From positions 2,294,001-2,358,000 of the forward strand of contig NZ_LR723670.1 of NCBI RefSeq assembly GCF_902502825.2: DNA of 64,000 nucleotides, written 5' to 3'. The stretch is from Pseudorhizobium flavum (GTDB lineage Bacteria > Pseudomonadota > Alphaproteobacteria > Rhizobiales > Rhizobiaceae). How positions within the stretch are numbered: the stretch's first letter is position 1; every line of letters begins with the position of its first letter. The translations under genes and the position numbers were made by a program. Shown here one piece after another: positions 26,822 through 35,081 of this stretch. The notes under the pieces are model-generated. The model ran no database searches. It saw nothing but the letters and a program-made list of their open reading frames with translations, and was not told the origin of the DNA.

Positions 26822-28819
26822 TCAGCCATGACTGACGGCGGGGCCTTTTACCCGCCCCGACATGACGCCGAACCCGTCGATGATCGCCTCCTGGTTCTCA
26901 AGCCGGGCAATCTCCAGTTGGACCTCCGAAAGAGCCCTGATCAGCGCCGACCCTCGCTCGACCTCGTCCGAACCGGCTTCCGCCAGTTCGCGCTCCAGCT
27001 CGATCTTCTGCCACCGCAGCTCCTTGTTGCGGGAATGCAGGGCAAAGGCTTGGCGGTAGGCCTGCACAACATCATGCAGGTCAGCCTCCTCGGTCGCCGT
27101 CCAAAGGCGTGCATTGCGAATCTGCTGGTTCATCACCTTCAGAAGCGCCTCGAAGCCGTTCTCCTCCAACTGTTCCTTCAGGTTCTCACGCTCCAGCCGC
27201 GCCCCGGCCTTCGCCACCACCGTCAGGAGGCAGGACCAGAAGCGTTGCAGGTCGCGGTTCTCGAACTCGATGCCGGCAATTTCGTCATAGTCCTGCAGCA
27301 GAAGCTCCGGATGGTTGACGACGGTCAGCGCCAACACGCTCTCGCGCAGCGCCGGCAGGTCGCGGTGACCGCGGACGAGCCCGGACCGCGCCAACCGGTC
27401 TGACACGGCGACACCGCGTCCCGCAGCCCTTGGGCCTTGCGGTGCCTGCCCGCGATCCTGACCCTGCCTCCCACTCCTCGACTGGAAGGTCTGGCGCCGG
27501 TCGCCTCCCCGCCCTGCCGACTGGAAAAAGGCATTCAGTCGCTCGCGGACGTCCTGCTGGTAATGGCGACGGACATTTTCGTCCGCGATCACCGACACGA
27601 CCTGCTTCAACCGCGCCTCAAGCTCGGCGCGCTTTTCCGGCGTGTCGAAATTCGCACCTGCCGTTTCACGCATCCAGATCATTTCGGCCAGCGGCCGTGC
27701 CTCCGCGAGTACCCGATCGAAAGGTGCCCGCCCCTCATGGCGGACAAGGTCGTCGGGATCCTTGCCTTCCGGCAGGAGTGCGAAGCGGACGGAGCGGCCA
27801 GGCTTGAGGAATGGCAGCGCGAGATCGGCCGCGCGATTTGCCGCTCGCACACCGGCGCCGTCGCCGTCGAAGCACAGCACCGGTTCCGGCGACATCCGCC
27901 ACAGCAGGTCGAGCTGGTTTTCGGTCAGCGCCGTGCCGAGAGGCGCCACCGCGTTTTCCACGCCCGCCTGGTGGAGCGCAATGACGTCCATGTAGCCTTC
28001 CACGGCGATGATCGTCGTGCTGTCGCGCTCCCCGGCCCGTCCCTGCGCAGCGCGCCGGGCCCGAGCGAAATTGTAGAGCACCTGGCCCTTGTGGAAGAGC
28101 TCCGTCTCGTTGGAGTTGAGATATTTCGCCGGCGCATCGGGCGCCATGGCGCGTCCACCGAACGCGATCACCTTCTCGCGCGCAGACAGGATCGGAAACA
28201 TGATGCGGTCGCGGAACCGGTCGTAGGAGACGGCGATGCCCTCCCCGTGCACGACGAGCCCGCAAGCCTCGATCTGCTCCTTTGACACACCCTTGCCGGC
28301 AAGGTGCTCCTTGAGCGCGTTCCGACTCTCGGGAGCGTAGCCCAGACGAAACGTCTCGATCGTCCTGCCGGTCAGCCCGCGGTCGCGCAGATAGGCGCGC
28401 GCCTTGGCGCCGGCCGCAGTATGCAACTGGTCCTGGAAAAAGCGCGTCGCCATCTCCATGACGTCGAGAAGCGACATACGCTCCTTTTCCCTCCGCTCTG
28501 CCTGCGGATCGGGCTGGGGCAAGGCGATTCCCGCCATGTCAGCGATCTGCTGGACGGCCTCCGGAAAGCTCATCCCCTCCAGGTCGGTCAGGAAGCGGAA
28601 ATGATCGCCGGAAACGCCGCAGCCGAAGCAATGGTAGCGGCCCTTGCGATCCTCGCAGTGAAAGCTCGGGCTTTTTTCACCGTGGAAGGGGCAGCACGCC
28701 CAGTAGTCGCCGCGCGAGATATTGGTCTTCTTGCGATCCCACGTCACGCGACGCCCGACGACTGCCGATATCGGCACCCGGTCGCGGATTTCGTCAAGAA
28801 AACTGTTGGAGAAGCGCAT
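26822..28819 (-). CDS. dnaG: DNA primase DnaG
   Basis: 665 residues from the ATG at 28819 with GAGG five bases upstream. The N-terminal CHC2 zinc finger is seen in CPFHGEKSPSFHC and YHCFGCGVSGD. The catalytic core contains FGGRAMAPDAPAKYLNSNET, and the TOPRIM domain has VEGYMDVIALHQAG and LCFDGDGAGVRAANRA with the metal-binding acidic residues. The C-terminal helical part (from about 480) binds the DnaB helicase. It makes RNA primers at the replication fork. A low-complexity Arg/Gln/Gly linker at about 430-470 separates core and C-terminus. Confidence 0.98.
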   Translation of the reverse strand: MRFSNSFLDEIRDRVPISAVVGRRVTWDRKKTNISRGDYWACCPFHGEKSPSFHCEDRKGRYHCFGCGVSGDHFRFLTDLEGMSFPEAVQQIADMAGIALPQPDPQAERREKERMSLLDVMEMATRFFQDQLHTAAGAKARAYLRDRGLTGRTIETFRLGYAPESRNALKEHLAGKGVSKEQIEACGLVVHGEGIAVSYDRFRDRIMFPILSAREKVIAFGGRAMAPDAPAKYLNSNETELFHKGQVLYNFARARRAAQGRAGERDSTTIIAVEGYMDVIALHQAGVENAVAPLGTALTENQLDLLWRMSPEPVLCFDGDGAGVRAANRAADLALPFLKPGRSVRFALLPEGKDPDDLVRHEGRAPFDRVLAEARPLAEMIWMRETAGANFDTPEKRAELEARLKQVVSVIADENVRRHYQQDVRERLNAFFQSAGRGGDRRQTFQSRSGRQGQDRGQAPQGPRAAGRGVAVSDRLARSGLVRGHRDLPALRESVLALTVVNHPELLLQDYDEIAGIEFENRDLQRFWSCLLTVVAKAGARLERENLKEQLEENGFEALLKVMNQQIRNARLWTATEEADLHDVVQAYRQAFALHSRNKELRWQKIELERELAEAGSDEVERGSALIRALSEVQLEIARLENQEAIIDGFGVMSGRVKGPAVSHG

Positions 28820-28922
28820 CGTTACCTCAAGGCAGACTGTTCCTATAGTGCCTGCGGCTTCATCTATCCATCGTCTAAGGAAACATACACGCTATCCACA
28901 GTCCCGGCGCGCGGAAACAGAA

Positions 28923-28951
28923 AGGGGCGGAGCCTTCGAGACCCCGCCCCT
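28923..28951 (-). terminator. Terminator of the YqeY gene
   Basis: Inverted repeat AGGGGCGG and CCGCCCCT with a 13-nt loop, followed on the minus strand by TTTCTGTTT. It sits 22 bp after the stop of the gene at 28974 and separates it from dnaG. Confidence 0.65.
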
Positions 28952-28973
28952 CCGACCACTATCGGCGACTGTG

Positions 28974-29426
28974 TTACTTCAGCATGTCCTTGACCATGCC
29001 GGACGCCTTGGCGAAGTCCATCTGGCCGGGATACTTCTCCTTCAGCGCGTTCATGCACTTGCCCATGTCCCGCAGGCCCTGGGCACCGGTCTCGCTGATG
29101 ACGGACTGGCAGAGCTGACGGACTTTCTCCTCCGGCAGTTGCTCCGGCATGAAGCTCTTGATGACGCCGATTTCCTCGCGCTCCTGCGTCGCAAGCTCGG
29201 CGCGACCGGCTTCCTCGTAGATCTTCGCGGACTCTTCGCGCTGCTTCACCATCTTCTGCAGGATCTGCATGATGTCGTCATCGCTGACGGGATCCTTGCC
29301 GACACCACGATTGGCGATGTCGCGATCCTTGATCGCCGTCTGGATGAGACGTACGGTCGAAAGGCGCCGGTTGTCCTTGGCCTTCATCGCGTCCTTCATT
29401 GCACTGGCGAGCTTGTCTCGCATCAT
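28974..29426 (-). CDS. GatB/YqeY-domain protein
   Basis: 150 residues from the first of two adjacent ATGs (29426), with AAGGAG upstream. The whole protein is the YqeY fold: LRDKLASAMKDAMKAKDNRR-like start, ADMQILQKMVKQREESAK-like middle and SFMPEQLPEEKVRQL near residue 95. The domain also forms the tail of the GatB amidotransferase subunit, where it binds tRNA. Stand-alone YqeY proteins are widespread and their exact job is not settled. It is divergent from carA with 319 bp between the starts. Confidence 0.93.
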   Translation of the reverse strand: MMRDKLASAMKDAMKAKDNRRLSTVRLIQTAIKDRDIANRGVGKDPVSDDDIMQILQKMVKQREESAKIYEEAGRAELATQEREEIGVIKSFMPEQLPEEKVRQLCQSVISETGAQGLRDMGKCMNALKEKYPGQMDFAKASGMVKDMLK

Positions 29427-29588
29427 TGTCTCTGCTCCTTCGGAAAGCCGGCGCATGGATGGAATTGCGGCTTTTCCTTGTCATTCGGGCGGCCCTCATA
29501 GACAAGCATTCGGCTTCGATCAAATCAAATCCGCCAAGCCCTTGATTTCCATGGATGCGAATTCCACGTAGAAAGAACTCGGCCTAGA

Positions 29589-29617
29589 TTGACCGCTCCG
29601 CGCGCTTTGTCTATTTT
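29589..29617 (+). promoter_or_regulatory. Candidate sigma-70 promoter of carA
   Basis: TTGACC (29589-29594) and TATTTT (29612-29617) are 17 bp apart. The predicted start is near 29624, which gives a leader of about 120 nt before the carA ATG. The leader has some dyad symmetry (GGTCG near 29658 and CGACC near 29681) but I could not recognise an attenuator. Confidence 0.5.
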
Positions 29618-29745
29618 CCGGCACCTGCACGAGATTTAGGTATTCAAGGTTACGCGGGTCGTCCTGCGCGCCTTTTTCTGCGACCATAGATGGCCCACGC
29701 ACCCTGCGACTTCAAGTGGCGGGGCCTGCGGGCAGAAGGATAGAG

Positions 29746-30951
29746 ATGACCGCGACTGCTCCCTGGACAAGCAAGAAACCCACCGCCGTTCTCGTTCTCG
29801 CAGATGGCACGGTGATCGAAGGCATCGGCATCGGAGCAACCGGCAAGGTGACCGCGGAAGTCTGCTTCAACACCTCGCTGACCGGCTACCAGGAGATTCT
29901 GACGGATCCGTCCTATCTCGGCCAGATCGTCACATTCACCTTCCCCCATATCGGCAATATCGGCACGAACGAGGACGATATCGAGGACCTGACGCCTGCC
30001 GCCCGGCACGGCGCCGTCGGCGTGATCTTCAAGGCAGACATCACCGAGCCGTCGAACTATCGTGCTGCCAAGCATCTCGACGAGTGGCTGAAGTCGCGTG
30101 GCATCATCGGCCTCTCAGGCATCGACACGCGCGCGCTCACCGCCTGGATCCGCGAGAATGGCGCCCCAAACGCGGTCATCGCGCATGATCCGAATGGCGT
30201 CTTCGACATCGAGGCATTGAAGGCTGAGGCACGGGCCTGGAGCGGCATCGAAGGCCTAGACCTCGCCAAGGAAGCCACCTCAGGCCAGTCGTCGCAGTGG
30301 ACACAGACGCCCTGGGTTTGGAACGAGGGATATGGCGAGTCGAACCCAGACGAGGCCAAGTACCACATCGTCTGCGTGGACTACGGCGTGAAGCGCAACA
30401 TCCTGCGGTTGTTCGCGGGTCTCGACTGTAAGGTGACTATCGTCCCCGCCCAGACCTCGGCGGAAGACATCATGGCGCTTAATCCCGATGGCGTCTTCCT
30501 CTCGAACGGACCGGGAGACCCGGCCGCCACCGGCGACTATGCCGTGCCGATGATCCAGCAGGTACTCGACAAGGACATCCCGACCTTCGGCATCTGCCTT
30601 GGCCACCAGATGCTGGGCCTCGCTCTGGGCGCAACGACCGTCAAGATGCACCAGGGACATCACGGCGGAAACCACCCCGTGAAAGACCACACCACCGGCA
30701 AGGTTGAGATCGTCTCGATGAACCACGGCTTCGCGGTCGATGCGAACACGCTTCCGGAAGGCGTTGAAGAGACTCACGTTTCCCTCTTCGACGGCTCCAA
30801 CTGCGGCCTGCGCGTCAGCGGCAAGCCGGTCTTCTCCGTCCAGCATCACCCGGAAGCATCGCCCGGCCCGCAGGACAGCCACTACCTGTTCCGGCGCTTC
30901 ATCAACATGGTGCGCGAGCGCAAGGGCGAGCCGACGCTTGCCGAGCGCTGA
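29746..30951 (+). CDS. carA: Carbamoyl-phosphate synthase small subunit
   Basis: 401 residues from the ATG at 29746, with AAGGA eight bases before it. The N-terminal CPSase domain has FNTSLTGYQEILTDPSY; the C-terminal class I glutamine amidotransferase domain has the nucleophilic cysteine in GICLGHQMLG and the His/Glu dyad in VQHHPEASPGP. The subunit releases ammonia from glutamine and channels it to CarB for arginine and pyrimidine synthesis. carB lies 4.1 kb downstream on the same strand, with three minus-strand genes between, so the two subunits are made from separate transcripts. Confidence 0.98.
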   Translation: MTATAPWTSKKPTAVLVLADGTVIEGIGIGATGKVTAEVCFNTSLTGYQEILTDPSYLGQIVTFTFPHIGNIGTNEDDIEDLTPAARHGAVGVIFKADITEPSNYRAAKHLDEWLKSRGIIGLSGIDTRALTAWIRENGAPNAVIAHDPNGVFDIEALKAEARAWSGIEGLDLAKEATSGQSSQWTQTPWVWNEGYGESNPDEAKYHIVCVDYGVKRNILRLFAGLDCKVTIVPAQTSAEDIMALNPDGVFLSNGPGDPAATGDYAVPMIQQVLDKDIPTFGICLGHQMLGLALGATTVKMHQGHHGGNHPVKDHTTGKVEIVSMNHGFAVDANTLPEGVEETHVSLFDGSNCGLRVSGKPVFSVQHHPEASPGPQDSHYLFRRFINMVRERKGEPTLAER

Positions 30952-30966
30952 TCCTGGACGGTCAAG

Positions 30967-30990
30967 GCCCGCGAAAGCGGGCATTTCTCA
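30967..30990 (+). terminator. Terminator after carA
   Basis: Stem GCCCGC and GCGGGC with a GAAA tetraloop, followed by ATTTCTCATTT. It starts 16 bp after the carA stop and reaches the 3' end of the opposing MATE gene. Confidence 0.75.
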
Positions 30991-32370
30991 TTTGGATCGT
31001 ACGAGGAGGTAGAAGCGACCGCACAGCATCGCGGCCGCGGCGGCAAGACCGGTGACGAAGCCGAACCAGACGCCTGGACCGCCATAGCCCAGCGGGAAGG
31101 CGAAGATCCAGGCACAGGCAAAGCCGATTGGCCAGTAGGCGATCAGCGCGAGCACCATCGGGATCGTCGTATCCTTCAATCCCCTCAGCAGTCCCGCCCC
31201 CACCGCCTGCAATCCGTCCGCCAACTGGAACACGCCCGCAATCACGATCAGCGTTGCGGCATAGTCCAGCACCGCCTGCGCGTCCTCCCGCGTCGTGTCG
31301 AGAAAGAGCCCACCGAGCACCCGCGGCAGAAGGGCAAACAGCGTACTTCCGCAGATCGCGAAGACGAGACTGACCAGCAGTACTGCGACCGCCGCACGCC
31401 TTACCCCCTGCATGTCACGTCGGCCGTAGGCGAGCCCGACCCGCACCGTCGCAACCTGAGCCAGTCCGAGGGGTATCATGAAGGCGATGGACGCCAGTTG
31501 CAGCGCGATACCATGGGCCGCGAGTTCTCTGGTTCCGATCGTGCCGATCATCAGCGACGCGGCTGCAAAGAGGCTCGTCTCGGCAAGGATCGTGAAGCTG
31601 ATCGGCAGGCCGAGCACGAGGTTTTCGCGGATGGCGCCCCCGTCGGCGCGCCAGAAGCGGACGAACAGCTCGTAGAGGTGGGTCTGCGCGCGGCTCTCGA
31701 TGTAGACGATCATCGCGACACAGCCGATCGTGCTGGCACAGACCGAGGCAACGGCCGCCCCGACCAGACCCCAGGCGGGTGCACCGAAGTTCCCGAATAT
31801 CAGGGCATAGTTGAGGAGCGCATTCGTCAGGAACATGCCGATCGTGACATAGAGAATGATGCTCCCGCGCTCCAGGCCGCTCAGGAAGCTGCGAAGAACC
31901 ATGAGCGTCAGGGCCGGGAAGATGCCCCATTGCGCCACGCGCAGATAATCCTGGGCGAGTGTCGCGACCTGCTCCTCCTGCCCCAGCAGCATCAGGATCG
32001 GCTTGGAGAAGAACAGGATCGGGAACGTGAGAAGCCCATAGGCCAGCACGACCCAGATCCCCATCCGCACCGCGCGCCGCACGGAGGTTACATCACCCTG
32101 CCCGACGGCATGAGCCACCATGGGAACGACCGCCGCTGCGAACCCTGAGCCGAAGATAAAGACGATGAAGAAGGCCTGGCTTCCGAGCACCACAGCCGCC
32201 AGTTCTACGGTCCCGAGCCAGCCAACCATGATGACATCGGTGGTGTTGATTGCCATCTGCGCCAACTGCGCCCCCACGAAGGGGATGCCGAGCCCGATGG
32301 TCGAGCGGATATGGTGCCTCCAGGCATTCACCCCGTTTGGCGGGTCCGAGGAGATGGTGTGGCTGGACAT
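30988..32370 (-). CDS. MATE-family efflux transporter
   Basis: 460 residues with about twelve hydrophobic helices in two homologous halves, the MATE (NorM/DinF) layout. The first half has GIPFVGAQLAQMAINTTDVIMVGWLG and the second GLPISFTILAETSLFAAASLMIG. MATE proteins export cationic drugs, metabolites or siderophore-like compounds in exchange for Na+ or H+. The substrate is unknown. It is convergent with carA and stands alone; the region upstream (32371-32572) has no gene. Confidence 0.93.
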   Translation of the reverse strand: MSSHTISSDPPNGVNAWRHHIRSTIGLGIPFVGAQLAQMAINTTDVIMVGWLGTVELAAVVLGSQAFFIVFIFGSGFAAAVVPMVAHAVGQGDVTSVRRAVRMGIWVVLAYGLLTFPILFFSKPILMLLGQEEQVATLAQDYLRVAQWGIFPALTLMVLRSFLSGLERGSIILYVTIGMFLTNALLNYALIFGNFGAPAWGLVGAAVASVCASTIGCVAMIVYIESRAQTHLYELFVRFWRADGGAIRENLVLGLPISFTILAETSLFAAASLMIGTIGTRELAAHGIALQLASIAFMIPLGLAQVATVRVGLAYGRRDMQGVRRAAVAVLLVSLVFAICGSTLFALLPRVLGGLFLDTTREDAQAVLDYAATLIVIAGVFQLADGLQAVGAGLLRGLKDTTIPMVLALIAYWPIGFACAWIFAFPLGYGGPGVWFGFVTGLAAAAAMLCGRFYLLVRSK

Positions 32371-32572
32371 GCGGCGTCTCCAAGCGCAAAAACGCCGCTT
32401 CCAGACATGGCAAGCGGCGGCGCGGTGTCGATGCCATACCTAGCGGCGGCCGGAAGCCGCAACAATGCACCAACAGTCAATGTTATTGATGCGAGCGCCA
32501 AGAATGTTGATGGCAGATGGGAACCAATCCCGCACGAACGCGGAACGGAACGCCTCGCAAGTGGCCGGCGGC

Positions 32573-33478
32573 TTACAGATCGGCTGAAAAGGTGTCGCAG
32601 GCGTTGACATCACCGCTCTTGAAACCGCGACCGAACCATTCCATCCGCTGCGCCGAAGTGCCGTGGTTGAAGCTCTCCGGCACCACATAGCCTTGGCTGC
32701 GCTTCTGCAGTGTATCGTCGCCGATCTGCTGCGCGGCATTGAGGGCCTCCTCAAGGTCACCCTGTTCGAGCAGGCCCCGCTGGTCGGTGAACTTGGCCCA
32801 GACGCCGGCAAAGCAGTCAGCCTGCAATTCCACGCGAACCGACATGCGATTGGCCTCGACTTCGCTCATCCGCTGCCGCGCCTGGTTGAAGCGCGGCAAC
32901 ACACCTATGAGGTTCTGAACGTGGTGACCGACTTCATGGGCGATCACGTAGGCTTCCGCGAAATCGCCTGCTGCACCGAACTTCTGCTTGAGCTCTTGAA
33001 AGAAGGAGGTGTCGAGATAGACCTTCTGGTCGCCGGGGCAGTAAAAGGGCCCCGTGGCGGCGGAAGCAAAGCCACAGGCAGACTGCACCTGGCCCGAGAA
33101 AAGCACGAGGGTTGGTTCGCGGTAATTCTCGCCGCTCGCCTGGAAGATGCCGTTCCAGGTATCCTCGGTCTCGGCAAGCACCGTCCGGATGAAAGCCGCC
33201 GTCTCGTCGTCAGCCGGAGCGCTGCTGGTTTGCTGCTCGTAGCCGCCACCATCGAGGCCGATATCGCCTCCCGACAGCAATGTCAGCGGGTTGATGCCGA
33301 GAATCCACGAGATGATCAGGATCAGGATGATGCCGCCGATGCCGATGCCGCCACCGGCCCGGCGAACGCCACCACGTCCGACGGGGATCCGCATGCCGCC
33401 ACGCCCGAACGGACTACGTCCTCCGGCCCCGCGCCGATCCTCGACATTGCTCGACTGGCGGCGACCTCTCCATTCCAT
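32573..33478 (-). CDS. YpfJ-type neutral zinc metallopeptidase
   Basis: 301 residues. A Gly/Arg-rich cytoplasmic start (1-43) is followed by one membrane helix (about 44-62), and the rest should lie in the periplasm. The zinc site HEVGHH is at 181-186 and the third ligand is probably E217 in RVELQADCFAG. This fits the PF04228 family (E. coli YpfJ), for which no substrate is known. The start is backed by TGAGGAGAG. A possible GGATC-N16-CGTT element lies upstream, one base from the general-stress consensus, which I do not count as a call. Confidence 0.92.
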   Translation of the reverse strand: MEWRGRRQSSNVEDRRGAGGRSPFGRGGMRIPVGRGGVRRAGGGIGIGGIILILIISWILGINPLTLLSGGDIGLDGGGYEQQTSSAPADDETAAFIRTVLAETEDTWNGIFQASGENYREPTLVLFSGQVQSACGFASAATGPFYCPGDQKVYLDTSFFQELKQKFGAAGDFAEAYVIAHEVGHHVQNLIGVLPRFNQARQRMSEVEANRMSVRVELQADCFAGVWAKFTDQRGLLEQGDLEEALNAAQQIGDDTLQKRSQGYVVPESFNHGTSAQRMEWFGRGFKSGDVNACDTFSADL

Positions 33479-33557
33479 CTCACGCTCTCCTCAGGCTCTT
33501 GTGGACCATACAACGCGGCGAAGGCAAAGACGATCCAGTCCCACATCACCTAACGTT

Positions 33558-34778
33558 CTAGGCGATCCGCAGGGCGCTCTTTCCCGGCAGGAAGATCGTC
33601 AGGAGGCCCAGCGCCGGCAGGAAGGCGCAAATGGTATAGACCGTGGAAAGGCCATAGCTGTCGGCGAGCACGCCGAGAAGCGCTGCGGCGATGCCGCCGA
33701 CACCAAAGGCGATGCCGAAGAAAATGCCGGCGATCATGCCCACCCGCCCCGGAACGAGCTCCTGCGCCATTACGACAATGGCGGGGAAGGAGGAGGCCAT
33801 GAGAAAGCCGATGATTGCCGAGAGAAGGATCGTCATCGGCAGGTTGGCGAAGGGCATCGCCAGGGTAAAGGGCAGCACGCCGAGGATCGAGATCCAGATC
33901 ACCACCTTCGATCCGAACCGGTCGCCGACCTGACCGCCAACGACCGTGCCCAGCGCAATCGAGCCGAGGAACACGAAGAGCATGATCTGCGACTGCTGCA
34001 CGGTGACCCCGAAGCGTTCGATCACGAAGAAGGTGTAATAACTGCTGATCGAGGCCATGTAGGCGTTCTTCGAGAAGGTCAGGATCGTCAGCACTACGAG
34101 CGCGACCACCACCGCACGTCTGGGAAGACTGTGGGCGTGAAGCGCCTTCTTGCGTCCCTTGCTGGCGAGCATGTGCGCCTTGTACCAGCGTGCGATCCAG
34201 GTGAGCACGATGATGCCGAGCAGTGCGATGCCGGAAAACCAGGCGACACTGCCCTGCCCGTTCGGGACGATCAAAAAGGCCGCAAGCAGGGGCCCGATCG
34301 ACTGGCCGAAATTGCCGCCCACCTGGAAGGTCGCCTGGGCAAAGCCATAGCGGCCGCCGGCGGCGAGACGGGCGACGCGGGATGCCTCAGGGTGGAAGAC
34401 AGCGGAGCCGATCCCCACCATGGCCGCGGCGACGACGAGGATGACGTAGGTATGGGATCCGGCCAGCAGCAGCAGGCCGAGAAAGGTCGAGCCCATACCG
34501 ATGGGCAGCGAATAGGGATAAGGCTTCTTGTCGGTGATCGTCCCGATGATCGGCTGCAGCAGCGACGCGGTGCACTGGAAGGCAAGCGTCAGCAGGCCGA
34601 TCTGCCAGAACTCGAGATTGAAGTCGGCCTTCAGCATCGGGTAGATCGCGGAAATCATCGACTGCATGATGTCGTTGAGCATGTGGCAGAAGCTCGTCGC
34701 CAGGATGATCGGCAGAACGGTCTTCTCGGCCACGGCGGTCGCTGGCGTGCCGATCGGCTGAGAGGTGGCATCGACCAT
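33558..34778 (-). CDS. Fsr-like MFS exporter (fosmidomycin resistance family)
   Basis: 406 residues with twelve predicted helices. The start ATSFCHMLNDIMQSMISAIYPMLK and the following QPIIGTITDKKPYPYSLPIGM and FHPEASRVARLAAGGRYG segments are typical of the Fsr group, which exports fosmidomycin and perhaps natural metabolites. The loop between helices 2 and 3 carries the MFS-type DKKP. GGAG lies eight bases before the start. It is divergent from carB with 303 bp between them. Confidence 0.9.
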   Translation of the reverse strand: MVDATSQPIGTPATAVAEKTVLPIILATSFCHMLNDIMQSMISAIYPMLKADFNLEFWQIGLLTLAFQCTASLLQPIIGTITDKKPYPYSLPIGMGSTFLGLLLLAGSHTYVILVVAAAMVGIGSAVFHPEASRVARLAAGGRYGFAQATFQVGGNFGQSIGPLLAAFLIVPNGQGSVAWFSGIALLGIIVLTWIARWYKAHMLASKGRKKALHAHSLPRRAVVVALVVLTILTFSKNAYMASISSYYTFFVIERFGVTVQQSQIMLFVFLGSIALGTVVGGQVGDRFGSKVVIWISILGVLPFTLAMPFANLPMTILLSAIIGFLMASSFPAIVVMAQELVPGRVGMIAGIFFGIAFGVGGIAAALLGVLADSYGLSTVYTICAFLPALGLLTIFLPGKSALRIA

Positions 34779-35081
34779 GAAGTCGTCTCCATGCAGTACG
34801 CGGCTGCGTCGCCATGCCGCGGAAAACTGCAGATCTATTCCTGCGGATTCGTCCTGTCCATGCCAATGAACGGGCCCGCAGTACGGCTGTATGCAATTCC
34901 TCTTTCCTTGGGCATTTTGGGCGCCATCAATTCCTGTCGATTTGGCAAATTATGGGGTTCCGTTCGCCTCGACATTTGCCTATAAGCCGCGTCTAGCCTC
35001 AAAAGACCAAGCTCATGCGCCCGGCCGGTGAACCTTCCACCTTGGCCGGTTTTTCGCGCAGCCAGGAAACGGAAAGAAGCT
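34779..35081. other. Upstream region of carB and the Fsr-like gene
   Basis: 303 bp without a gene between divergent starts. The best -10 candidate for carB is TATAAG (34981-34986), but the -35 region 17 bp upstream is poor. The stretch from 34900 to 34960 is AT-richer than the rest. I see no clear operator or leader-peptide gene. Confidence 0.45.

Noticed and set aside
33511..33535. A GGATC-N16-CGTT element before the zinc metallopeptidase as a further EcfG promoter
   Set aside because: The third base of the -35 box differs from GGAAC, a position that is strongly conserved, so I did not call it.
33291..34985. A 564-residue plus-strand open frame over the metallopeptidase and MFS genes
   Set aside because: It is antisense to two well-supported genes and is rich in His, Arg and Gln, as expected for a shadow frame.
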